This document shows positions 10,677 to 21,463 of a stretch of 64,000 nt of DNA, in pieces. The position numbers were made by a program, and so were the translations under genes. The notes below the pieces were generated by a model, which was not told where the DNA came from, did not search any database, and saw nothing but the letters and a program-made list of their open reading frames with translations. The DNA lies in the NCBI RefSeq assembly GCF_910592395.1, contig NC_088311.1, positions 12,712,501 to 12,776,500 on the forward strand. Reading direction: 5' to 3'. Numbering within the stretch: position 1 is the stretch's first letter; each line of letters opens with the position of its first letter. The stretch is from Lineus longissimus (taxonomy: Eukaryota > Nemertea > Pilidiophora > Heteronemertea > Lineidae).

Positions 10677-11075
10677 GTAAACATGGTAAACTAAGTATGT
10701 TCCTATATGTATACGGTGAGCACAATGGCCCTTGGTCGTTTCATTTTATGAATTTGCCAGTATGTCATGAGTTAAGAGGGCAAAATCAGAGATAGTAGAC
10801 AGTCAATATTTTTTACGAACACAAAAATATGACAACGCAGTCATTTTGAATTTTGGGTTTCTCACTCATAAATTTCACTCATTTTTATGGCTGATTATCA
10901 GCTTGGGTTCAATTATCAAGGTTTCACCTTTTGGTATTGGGATCAATCTGGGGTTGTCACTTTATACAGTCATGTTAGTTAAGAGAAAACAAGAATTTCA
11001 AGGCAGTTTCTTCTAGCCAAATTCGATGTGAGTGAAAAATGTTTTGACAGCCAGGAAATTTCAATCTAACCCTTG
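10677..11075. other. No gene; end motif of a dispersed repeat
   Basis: ATACGGTGAGCACAATGGCC at 10711-10730, followed by CTTGGTCGTTTCATTT, recurs with small changes at about 42480, 43631, 49306 and 60970. It probably marks one end of a dispersed element. Nothing else was recognised. Confidence 0.5.
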
Positions 11076-11245
11076 AAGGGAATCAGTGGAGTAATGGTTA
11101 GAGCGCCGGCCTCATAACCGAAAGGTCGTGGGTTCGACTCCGGGTAGAACCGCAATACTGATTCAGTGTCCCTGGGCAAGACACTTAACCCTGCATTTGC
11201 TTCTCTCCACCCAGGTGTATAAATGGGTAGTCCATTAGAACCAAA
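11076..11245 (+). repeat. tRNA-Met-derived SINE
   Basis: The head keeps a pol III A box (AATGGTTAGAGCGCCGG), an anticodon-loop-like CTCATAA, and a B box (GGTTCGACTCC), close to an elongator tRNA-Met. There is no acceptor-stem pairing, so it is not a tRNA gene. The body TGTCCCTGGGCAAGACACTT, CTTCTCTCCACCCAGG and GTATAAATGGGTA resembles the central domain conserved among metazoan SINEs. Confidence 0.8.
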
Positions 11246-11905
11246 ACTTATACAAAACTTATTCAGTTGTCCGACGTTGTACAACTTGAAATTCGCAAAT
11301 CATTGTACATTATAAAAGAGTTATCAGCATTAGGTCTTAGCCCTCTGATGGACAAGAGATCAGATTTCATCAATAAGCAATATTAGTGTTAAACTTTTTA
11401 GTTAACATTTGTTTGTGTATTTTGGTTGCCATATTGGCAAAACTTTCATGGTAAACTGCACCATATTTGGTATGTAAATATACATGTACATGGATAGTTT
11501 CGCCTTCTAGAGCAATAAATACTTTCTTATATTACTACTTACATTAAGTTTCATTTTCTATATGTCAGGATGAGTAACCGGAAGTTGAGGAGGAATACCC
11601 AGTAGAATTACCCGCTCTGATGCCAAGCGGCATGTTGTGTACTTGTTATACACTGTATTCTGAACAAAAAAATTAAAGGCATTTTCGAAATCTATAACAT
11701 GATTTATTACTAAACAATGTCACAACCAAGCAATATTGATAATCTGACAGCTCTGATAACAATGAAATGTCCAATACGTTGCTAATCACAGGCAAATCAC
11801 CACTGACTAGAGGCTTACAGTCTTAACAAGTTCCACTGACCAAAAGGTCATCAACGTCATACACTCTGACTCAGGGAGGACCATAGGATTATTTACATGA
11901 ACAAG
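11246..11905. other. Downstream flank of the chromodomain gene, no gene seen
   Basis: AT-rich sequence holding the probable 3' UTR of the minus-strand chromodomain gene. No repeat or coding exon was recognised. Confidence 0.5.
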
Positions 11906-14900
11906 TTACTTCGTCTTCATGAAGAAACGGGTAACCACATCAGCGGGCAAATGACTCGCTGGCTCCCATGTGTTTTCTTCTTCAGGGAAGCCCAGCCACT
12001 TGATCTCAAACAAGTTGACCCCATCGATGGTCTGGACTCCCCTGACCTCCTCAACCATGAACTCATCGTTTCCTGAAGAAGAAAAATACAAATTGCTTTT
12101 AATTAAATATTTGGCAAACATTGGTATCTTCTTAGTATGTTAATATCATTTCAACCGCCATGAAGACCGCAAATAAAAGGATGTTTATTGTTTCAAATTG
12201 CAGCCAAACAGAGAAAATCAAAGTAATCTATACTGGATAAATACTTTAAACACTAAAATAGAACCCCACAGTGGATTACTTCAAAAAGATTTGCTACATA
12301 AGCAGCTTCCTCCTTGTGAGGTCATGATCCATCTCAAGGAAATACCACGGGAAGAATGAAACAGCCAGGGGCCATTGTGCCAACCGTATATGGCTTAAGA
12401 AGACAGGAACATGCTTAAATCTGTGGAGGGATTCTGGGAGGATAATGATCCCAGTAGCGCTTTAACAGATTCATTTATTGTCTGAGGAGCGCTATCTCAA
12501 GTAAATGCGTGACATTATTATTATTATTAGCCAATAAGGGATAACAATAAAAAAATGAAATTAGGAGCCCACATCTTTTCTGAACGCGATATGAAATGCA
12601 TGCACTAACCTGTTTTCTTGCTCTTCTTAGGCCTGCCCTGTGAAATATGAACAATAAAGAATGAACTCCAGCCAAATATTGTATATAATGTAAGTCACAT
12701 GATGAAAGAGGCATGTCTATTCTAGAAGAAATAATTTATGAGAACATTGCGTGTGGTGAGCATGATGCATAGAAGTTACTAGACTTTTAACTAATTGCAT
12801 GGTGACCAACACTGTAGGCAAAATAATATCAAAGACATGGTGATAAGCTAAGCAACTATTAATTATGCTGGAAGGGAAGCAAAATAGTAAGTGATTTTTA
12901 CCTTTGCAGTCGTTCCTCTCCCTCTCTTTCTACCTTTACCAGCAGCAGCAGCAGACTGCTGGGGACGAGCAGTGTCAGGAACTGGAAAAGAGGGAAAATG
13001 AAATGAAGATCCAGTTAAATTGAATGTACAAACAGGAACTAAAAGTTAGGATCCACTGAATTTGAAAGTGAGAGGTGTCCTCGCATCTATTTTCCTAATC
13101 ATCTTCAGCCCAGGCTATAGACTAGTTCCTCCCATTAAATATTTTTCATCATCTTGCTCATCTGAGTAAATTTTAGGTAAAGAAAAATTTAAAACTTAAC
13201 AAAAAACCTGGAACTACCACATTTATCAGAATAATGAGCGGAAAACACTTTAGGGTTATGTATAGATTTTGCCAAGTTTGCTTACCTAAACTTTTCATTA
13301 TGGTTTCAACGCTAGAAACACCATCGAGGCTTACTACATTGCTCCTTTCAACCTGGAATTCATTTTAACATTATGGACCACCCGTAAACACACAACACGT
13401 TTTATAACGGCTAGTTGGCTAGTTACATGAAATATGTAAAAGGCCAAGGAGCAGGTTTATATGGGTCAGTAGGTGAGTAATGCTAAAATGCATTTCAAAT
13501 GACTTCTACCAGGCCCTCAGCCTTTTCAACTCGACTTGTTTCCTACCTGGCAGTCAGCCTCTGAAGAACACAATTGCTGCAAAACTTCTATTTCTTCGGG
13601 TAATAGCATGTCATCAGCTAAAAAAAGGAATTCTATGGTAAAGATTGTTCTTCGTAGCAAACAGATGCTACGTAATTGACAACAGAAATCATTGTGTGCA
13701 AGACAAAATGATCCATTGGGCACCATAATACCATGACCTGACTTATGAAACATGCAAATGTGACCCACCTTGTCTGAAAGATCGCCATGTCGCCTAGAAG
13801 ATACCCCAAAATGAAATCTACTTAAAACTTAAAACTAAAAGATGCAACTAAACAGTAGTGAACACGTATGGCAAAAATAGCAAAAAAGAAAACCTCACGT
13901 GCTTCTAAAAATTAAAGCAAACATACCTATCCAAGTAAGTAAACTCATTGATGTAAAATAAAATTACAATTTTAAAGAATAATTAAAAATATAATACCAT
14001 TTGATGTGTTGGCTGCTTCTTGAGCTGGCATGGCTGGCATGGGCATGGGCGGAGTCAGGTCTTCTTGTGCTGAAGAGCAATAAACATACTTTGTATTATG
14101 AATGATGATGGATAAATCTATCCAATGAGACAGCCCCAGCCTCCCTCTCTCTACCCAGCCAAAAAGTGATATAAGGATCAATGGATATACATGTAAAAGT
14201 AAGAAGTTAGAGGTAGGGATAAGGTTAAGGCTTATTTTAAGAAAATATAATACCATTTGATGTGTTGGCTGCTTCTTGAGCTGGCATGGCTGGCATGGGC
14301 ATGGGCGGAGTCAGGTCTTCTTGTGCTGAAGAGCAATAAACATACTTTGTATTATGAATGATGATGGATAAATCTATCTAATGAGACAGCCCCAGCCTCC
14401 CTCTCTCTAACCAGCCAAAAAGTGATATAAGGATCAATGGATATACATGTAAAAGTAAGAAGTTAAAAGGGATAAGGTTAGGGCTTATTTTAAGAAAATA
14501 TAATACCATTTGATGTGTTGGCTGCTTCTTGAGCTGGCATGGCTGGCATGGGCATGGGCGGAGTCAGGTCTTCTTGTGCTGAAGAGCAATAAACATACTT
14601 TGTATCATGAATGATGATGGATAAATCTATCCAATGAGACAACATACTACTATGTATTAAAAACATATTTATACGAATGATGATAGAGAAATCTCTCATT
14701 TTTAAGTTACTTCTTTTTTTAAGAGCTTCATAAATCATAAACATACCATTTTCGTCCTTGTTATCATCATATAGGACATGAAGGCTTCGTATAATCTTCC
14801 TCCCCATTTTGGTTTTGAAACCTCTGGCCAAGACATCACAACTGGTCCTAAATCCTGTCGTGGATTGACCAGTTGGCCCTGTCTTGAACCAGATATATGC

Positions 14901-16322
14901 CCCGATTCTGCCAGCACCAGCCAGGGAACAAATCTGAAGAAAGGAATTTACAGTGTCGTTAGCTCTGAAGGCAGGGTTGTCTCTAGCTGATAACAGGAGG
15001 AAGAGATAGTGTTGAATCCTTCCGGCGGGGTCTTAAAACCCACCTTTTGCACGTTGCCTTTCATCCGCATTAGAGCAGTCACTGACTGGATTTTGAAGTG
15101 TCTGCTTATCTCATGTTAATTCAGAATGTACCCCCTCAAATCCACCACACAGATATCCCAGAGTATTATGCAAGCACAAGTTCTTGGCGAATAGCATTCC
15201 TTGATAGACATCATGTGACTACAAGTTTAATATAAAATAATAAAAATAGTAACATGTTGTGCGAGACAGAATCAGGAAACGTTGCATTCTGCCATATATT
15301 TTGAGGAAGTGAGGGGTTAATATTCCCTGCGATTCCTCAAGTTGTCAACATGTAAGGCCTTTTTACATTTACATGATAATTGTTAAACAATTCTGCCAAG
15401 ATTAACATAACAATCTCAAGACATGTGTAGACCAACTTGGTGATTTTAAAGATTTTGCATTATTTGGCTATCACAATGAATCAGAAAGAAACAATAATAA
15501 CTAAATACTAACGTTGTTTTGCAGGCTCTCCTCAATGTGATGAAGGTTAGAGGAGTCCTGATACTTTTTCCCTTTCTCGGTGGCGACCTCCTGCTTCTTC
15601 TTAGCCAACTCCAGCTTCTTCGCCTTCAGGTCAGCATTGCAATGAGCGCAGCGATTCTTCTTCGAGTGGTTAGTACCGCCGCACTTAAAGCAAGCTGACC
15701 TGAAAAGGCCCTGAAGACTGCTGGTGACACCACCTGAAGAATAACATAAAACAAATAACAATAACACAAAGGTTACTCATTTCCCCATTCCTCACATATT
15801 TTCATGTTTGCATACCGACTGGAATTTTTAACTGATCCAATGCCAAAGTTATTGTATTTGTATGGCAGACACAAACAATCACTTGAGTGGTAAACACAAG
15901 AATGATGTGTAGGCCTACACTCCATCGTCACTAGCCTAGGCGAATCCCAAACTTACACTCAGAAAGACTGAGGAGGCAGGGGGCCCAACCCAAATATTTG
16001 AGCACTTCCCAGTCAACTTTAAAAAAAAACTTTTTAAAAATAAACAAGGGCTTAGAAACATTTTATTTGGAGTTTCACAATGCATTATTCCTTTAGACCG
16101 GACCGTGGAAGGCCCTGGCCTAGGCCTTCAGGGGGCATAAGGCCTATTATGTACTAGGCTAAGTGCATTCGCTACGTCACCGTAGAGAAGGTTGGGGGCA
16201 GAACCTAGCCTAAGAGTTCAGTGAGTAGGGCAATAAGTCTATTCATGTTATTACTCACATTCGGAAGCAAGGTGAACAGCAGCCATGGCAGCGGGAGCAG
16301 GGGGAGAATTTGATTCGGCCAT
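11906..16322 (-). CDS. Zinc-ribbon, AT-hook and chromodomain protein, 11 exons
   Basis: Exons in transcript order: 16322-16259, 15733-15513, 14933-14747, 14578-14507, 14325-14254, 14069-13998, 13617-13547, 13352-13286, 12981-12902, 12637-12610, 12072-11906. Every junction has GT/AG and matching phase; the total is 1101 nt, 366 residues. Order: Ala/Pro-rich start (1-21); Cys4 zinc ribbon CFKCGG...CAHC (36-53); Lys/Glu-rich helix (55-80); unknown domain with GRIGAYIWFKTGPTGQ (96-157); three identical 24-residue Pro/Met/Ala cassettes (158-229); acidic helix (230-275); basic AT-hook-like RKRGRG and GRPKKSKK (about 290-310); chromodomain (312-366) with EFMVEEV, EIKWLGF and NTWEP, giving a Phe-Trp-Phe cage. 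The likely role is a nuclear reader of methylated histone, inferred from the chromodomain. Full-length orthologues are not known to me. The ATG lies 6 codons into a GC-rich first exon. Confidence 0.75.
13998..14578 (-). repeat. Tandem triplicated cassette exon
   Basis: A unit of 253-256 bp containing a 72-bp exon plus intron occurs three times (exons 13998-14069, 14254-14325, 14507-14578). The exons are identical by eye, and the adjoining introns are nearly identical over the first two units. Each exon is phase 1-1, so any number of copies can be included without a frameshift. Each adds 24 residues containing PPMPMPAMPAQEAANTSN. Confidence 0.9.
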
Positions 16323-16484
16323 CTTTTTTTCTAACCTGTATTTCGCCAGTGGCCCGGTGGGATTTTCGGAGCAGAGCCGATCATAACTTCGCGGTCGGTC
16401 GTAGTACCACTGTTACTTTGTTTATTGAAAACACTGATTTCTTAGGATGTTCAGTATCAAGTCTCGTTCCCAAGCTACTATCAC
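16323..16484 (-). promoter_or_regulatory. Probable 5' UTR and promoter side of the chromodomain gene
   Basis: This short, relatively GC-rich stretch lies between the inferred ATG and the inserted hairpin-ended element. It contains several CpG (for example TCGCGGTCGGTCG) and no evident TATA box. The assignment comes from position only. Confidence 0.35.
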
Positions 16485-16854
16485 AAACAAGAGGCCCAAG
16501 GGCCTGGCGCTCAGCTGAGTTAATATCATTAATATCTTCCCGGTGTTTAGTTCATTATGCATGAAAATGGCATGCTCCATGGTATTTGATATCCTTTTGC
16601 GTTCACTACGGTACCAATGTTTTTGGTTGACATAATTATGCCACTGTTGGAACATTCTCATGGTTTATGGTATGCACCTGTTGATGGGCCATATGAATAA
16701 AAACTAGCATAAGCTTTTACTCCAGATTTTGAAGTATTTAGTATGCTTCAAAAATTGGAATAGTTTAGTTCTTGTGAAAGCAAAGGATTTTTAGAAATCA
16801 GTATTTGCTACCAAAACAAGTAAATGCTAGACTACATATGAACGAAAATGTAGG

Positions 16855-17154
16855 ATGAACCTTTTACTTGGTAGTATAAATGTATTTTCTTGGAACCATG
16901 TAGCCTTTAAAAGTCGAAGTGAATGGTTGGTTGTTCCTCTTTGCCGGACTGCATTCACATTTTGTTTGGTGGACATGTCATGCAAGAATTGGTCAAACCA
17001 TACATCCATTTATGGAGAATCAGAGTGCATGGATTCCGAGTCATTAAAAATGTCTAAAGAATTATTCTTGGGTCATGAAGGGAAACCTGCGTTGTTTAGT
17101 ATGAAAGTGAAAAATATGACAGAGTTAAGAAAATTATGTTTTATTGAACAATAG
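16855..17154 (+). CDS. ORF of 99 codons inside the hairpin-ended element
   Basis: An open frame with ATG start and TAG stop. The protein has a hydrophobic start, several Cys (LCRTAFTFCLVDMSC), NHTS glycosylation-like sites, and ends MKVKNMTELRKLCFIEQ. The related element at 47203-48382 has an ORF at the same relative place ending KVEITGVNKINFIERN, weakly similar at the very end. It is unclear whether this is a coding cargo, a captured exon or chance. I do not recognise the protein. Confidence 0.3.
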   Translation: MNLLLGSINVFSWNHVAFKSRSEWLVVPLCRTAFTFCLVDMSCKNWSNHTSIYGESECMDSESLKMSKELFLGHEGKPALFSMKVKNMTELRKLCFIEQ

Positions 17155-18429
17155 TAAGTTTTGATTGTCTGCTTGGCTCCTTGCCAGTTAAATAACATGC
17201 GACTATACACAAAATAGAAAACTTTGGTGGAAATTGTAAATCATTTTTTTTATCTATCAGGGGAAACAAGCTGATGATGATCAAATAAATCATTCATGAG
17301 AAATCGTTTTGTTGCTGAAGCTTGCATGACGAAGTTAATGCTAAACCTTTTCTTGTGCTCTACTGCGCCACCGTAGTTTTCTATTTAGACCAGCGATGAC
17401 GTCATTTCTGGTGATTCCCTACGCTATTTGGTATTGTACAGTATGCAATGTATTTTTTCAGCGCTGTCAGTTGCCGAAGAGAGTGCCGTAGCTCCCTCAA
17501 TTTCCAATCAATTTTTATGGGAGTGACATTATTGTATTGCTTAGAATGTCTACTTTTTACTCATGAAATAATCGTAGAACTAAAACTTAATAGGCGAACA
17601 GAATCATGCCGATTCACTGCACATACTGTGGGAATTCTCCACTTCAAAATACATCGGCGATGTCATCGCGAATAACAGAGCATGCACTTCCGATATCGTT
17701 TTCACAGAAATGTGGCCAAATTTTCAAGAACTAATTTCTGAAAGTAGTCCCTAAAGACCTTACGACTACCACTGAAACGAACTGGTGATAATATCGCCTA
17801 CCAGACTACCATCGTCATCGAGCTGAGTGTCATTGAGCTCCAAGATTATTGCACATGGATCGAGTAAACAACATGCCGCCATTTTGTCTCCGCTTCGGTA
17901 TTTCGTAGGCCGCTAAAATGCACCTTCTCAATTAAAACCAACATAATAAGGCCTCACATCGTTGATTGAATAGGAACACCACACAAAACACAATAAAGTG
18001 GGGGTACAATCGATTACGAAGCTGAAGTGAACAGTGATTTATTCCTGGAGCTACTGCTGCTTTTTTGTGTAGCTGGCATGTTTTGAGAACTGGCAAATAG
18101 GAGACTTCATTGATGGCTGACGTCATCGGGCGGGAATTTGAATCAGCAGAAATAATTAAAAGGCAGGTAGCGCCCTCTCCTGTTAAAATTTTGAACTTTT
18201 TCTCAATAAAATAGTTTTTCAAGAATTCTATCTTAATATTAAAGCATATTTCGACTAATTCTGCTGCTCCTAGGCCGATATAGGCCAGTTTCCTTCATGC
18301 GCTCTCGCTCGCAGAAAGTAGGTCGAATGGCGACAAATTTTGTTTTGAAAGTAGAGTTTGACCAGAAGTATCCAGAAATGCAAAATTGAAGTCTCTAGGT
18401 CTTACAGTTACAAAATGTGCACCATGGGT

Positions 18430-18468
18430 TTAACGGACGGACGGACGGACGGACGGACTGACAGACGG
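18430..18468. repeat. (GGAC)n microsatellite
   Basis: About nine GGAC-type tetramers, slightly interrupted, just before the terminal hairpin of the element. Confidence 0.9.
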
Positions 18469-18525
18469 ACGCCACTGAGCAGCTTGTTTGACAAGCTCAG
18501 CTGACAAAGTCAGCTGAGCTAAAAA

Positions 18526-19606
18526 GGAGTGCCAACATTGTCTGGCCGTAATAACCGAGAACCAAAAATGGAATTTTGGCGAAATCCTTGTTACATGTAT
18601 TAGTATAGGCCTACTATAACTTGTATCTACCAACAGTCAGGTTGGCTATATAGTTTGGTTTTTATTGATGTTAGTAACGGCCGAAAATGATTGCTAGAAA
18701 AATAAATATTTCATGTTTCATTCAACTTTGATATGGTTGTTATGATCGTCGCACTGTTGGATAGCTTTTAGAAACATTTTAAAAGTTAAATTTGAATGTT
18801 GCAAAGACCGATTTAATTAATGTTAACCATTTAGTACAATCATATGAATGAGAAAAGAAATAAATGATGGCAAAGTTTCCAATATTCTTTTATAGACATT
18901 TATAACTTATCCAAAATCTTTGTATGGATATGTCGGTTGGGAATAAAAAATTCGCGGCCCGGGCATAGGCGACGTCATAGGCCTAGTATTATCATATTAT
19001 AGTAGCGAAACAGTTCATAAATAGGGAACCTGAACATTGGGAACTCCCACCCGGCATCCCATGCCACGGAGGGCATCCAGGCCAAAAAGGCAAGCCACCT
19101 CGTCGGCTATATTCACGATCTAAGCCCGTATGCGACCGAAAGTCTACTGATCTATAGGCCTATTTATTTTTGCAGGCGTACCGCCGAAGGCGTAGGACCT
19201 GCCTATCAAATAAAAAAAAGTCACGTGACATTATAATACGGTTGCGCAGAGAACATGCGCAAAGGTAAATGGACAGTGAACAGTTCACTGTTTAACGCAC
19301 TTTATACAACAGTGAGTATTTCACAGTTGTATAGTAGAGAGTATGTTGGAAAATAACTAGCAATAATATCTCTTATAGTCTGGACTCACAAGTCTTTAAC
19401 TCTGGCTTAGTTACTTAGAAAGAATAACAAAAAGATATTGCAGCCAAATGTAGCAAACACAATCAGCATCTCAAAATATTGTCACATCTCTGACCGTCAG
19501 CTGCTGCCACCGGGCGATTATCCGTTAAACTAAACAGCGCTCTGGCTGACCTATCTCTGTGCCCTTTCTGACCCTTATTCATGGCTAAAATCACATGAAT
19601 CTGACA
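18526..19606. other. No gene recognised
   Basis: Mixed unique-looking sequence with CpG-rich patches at 18950-19190. No exon with both splice sites and a reasonable frame was found on either strand. It ends at the 5' truncation point of the second L2 copy. Confidence 0.4.
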
Positions 19607-20635
19607 TACCTCAGCTCGAGAACTCAGTCGGTGCTCGTTCAAGGGCAAAAGTCTGACAAAATGCCTCTCCTCTCTGGGGTGCCACAGGGCTCCGTGCTTG
19701 GCCCTATACTCTTCTCTATATACATCAAACCCCTTGCGGCAATCATTGAAAATCATGACATGTGTCGTCATGGCTTCGCGGACGACATACAATTATATGA
19801 TACGTTCGATGTCACACCAGAAGGGCTCCGCCTTGCCATTAAAAAGGCTGAATCATGTGTAGCAGATGTTCGGGAGTGGCTTGGCCCCAATCACTTGAAG
19901 GGCAATGATGATAAAACTGAATTCCTCATCATTGCGTCGAAGAGAAAGCTGTCAAGACTTGAGCCACTTCCTTCAATCCAGATCGGATCATCCTCTGTTA
20001 CTCCCTCATCTCAGGTTCGAAATCTTGGTGCTGTTTTTGATGCAAACATGTCTATGTCACAACAGGTGTCCCAAGTGGTGAGGGGGGTTTACTATCAGAT
20101 CCATAGAATAGCAAAGATCAGACGATACCTGGACAATACCACCTGTGCCAGAGTAATAAATGCGCTAATAACATCTCGCCTGGATTTCCAAAACGGTCTT
20201 TTGCTCGGATTACCGGGCTGTGAAATCCAGCGCCTTCAAAAAGCACAAAATGCTAGTGCTCGCCTCTTAACCAGGTCCAAAAAGAGAGAGCACATAACCC
20301 CTATTTTAAAATCTCTTCATTGGTTGCCGGTGACATCACGTATCGACTACAAAGTTCTTCTCACAACCCACAAGGTCATCCATCATGAGGAGAGCCCACA
20401 GTATATGAAGGAACTTCTCAGTCTCCGTGCGCCCGGCCGCAGACTTCGGTCCTCGGATGACCCTTGGCTCCTTGCCATCCCACGTTCAAATGGGGTCTTC
20501 GGGGATCGATCTCTGTGTGTCCGGGCCGCGGGGCTGTGGAACGCCCTTCCAAGCTGGTTACGTGATGTCACTGTGCTAAACACTTTTAAGAGTAAACTCA
20601 AAACTCATCTTTTTATCCTAACATATTCAGAGTAG
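19607..20635 (+). pseudogene. C-terminal part of the L2-like reverse transcriptase
   Basis: About 340 codons in frame from SSRTQSV to the stop. It includes GVPQGSVLGP and the FADD catalytic motif but lacks the endonuclease and the first RT blocks, so it cannot be functional alone. It differs from the intact copy by one residue (PSWL for PTWL). Confidence 0.9.
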
Positions 20636-20807
20636 GCCATACATGTTTTAAATATTGATATTTTCCGGATGTTTTTAAACTGTTTTTTATCCTCATGAAA
20701 TCACCACTTTTAATGTACTCATTTAATATTATGTACAGTGCTTAGAAAATGTATGCACCATTATTTTAGCACTTTAAATCAAATAAATTATTATTATTAT
20801 TATTATT
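19607..20807 (+). mobile_element. 5'-truncated second copy of the L2-like retrotransposon
   Basis: Matches 7254-8457 from TACCTCAGCTCGAG to the (TTA)n tail. By eye only two substitutions were found (8206 region CCTGG versus GCTGG; ATCAATT versus ATAAATT just before the tail). The 5' truncation is typical of target-primed insertion. Flanking direct repeats were not recognised. Confidence 0.95.
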
Positions 20808-21463
20808 ACGAGTACGACACACAGCTCTGGGTGGCCAAATCAACTACCACAACCACTCCAGAGTGGGCGTTACTTAGATTAACCTGACTTTAATCGGCCG
20901 AAACTAAAGCGCGGGAATAAAACCCACGAAAAGTCTGGCCGGCAACCAACCACGATTGTCACCGCCACTTCAACTGCTAAATATCGTTCAAAAACACGAA
21001 AATTGCCCAAAAACCTGGGCATCAGTTTGTACTATATACATTTATCTGTCACTTTGGCCCAGATGTTAGCTTACCTGCAAGAAAGGAAGGGAGAAACTTA
21101 TAATTTTGTGACAGAGGTTCCCGAAACTCGGGTTTATTTCCCCAACAAAATGGCTACTGCACCGCGTCTTTCCCAGAACCCACCAGGCCACGCCCAGGTG
21201 CCTGTTGCTAAGAGACCGCGTGCGGCACAACTCAAATTTTAGGGTACCCCCTTTTAACCTCTCCGTCACACCGTCACACTTGTACATAACTTTCGTTGTT
21301 TGCGTCAACACATTTGACGCGCGATTTCCGGCATGACAGCTATTGTCATTGCTTACCACGTTCTAATTTGGCTTCGCCATCCTTTTCATTGTCAGTGTGC
21401 ATCGGTTTCACCGCATGTTATCGCGTGTTTACTTCATATTCCTTTCTTGAAGCGCTTGTGATA
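20808..21463. other. No gene recognised
   Basis: Flank of the L2 copy with CpG patches. A short frame (MATAPRLSQNPPGHAQVPVA, about 21151-21242) ends in a stop without a good donor. Nothing is firmly supported. Confidence 0.4.

Larger units (their letters stand above)
16485..18525 (+). mobile_element. Hairpin-ended element (Helentron/HINE-like), copy 1
   Basis: The left end is AACAAGAGGCCCAAGGGCCT with its own small palindrome. The right end is a perfect 12-bp stem with AAA loop (18494-18520, AGCTCAGCTGAC/GTCAGCTGAGCT) followed by A5. The copy at 47203-48382 has the same two ends and shares an internal block (ATTTAGACCAGCGATGACG at about 17390). Terminal hairpins without long inverted repeats recall Helitron/Helentron-derived elements; that class is my inference. 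It carries an ORF at 16855-17154 and a (GGAC)n run before the end hairpin. Confidence 0.65.

Noticed and set aside
11083-11150. Possible tRNA-Met gene
   Set aside because: A and B boxes are present but no acceptor stem pairs; the sequence continues into a SINE body.
13769-13793. 25-bp microexon in the chromodomain gene (minus strand) with good splice sites
   Set aside because: Including it breaks the phase that all other exons share.
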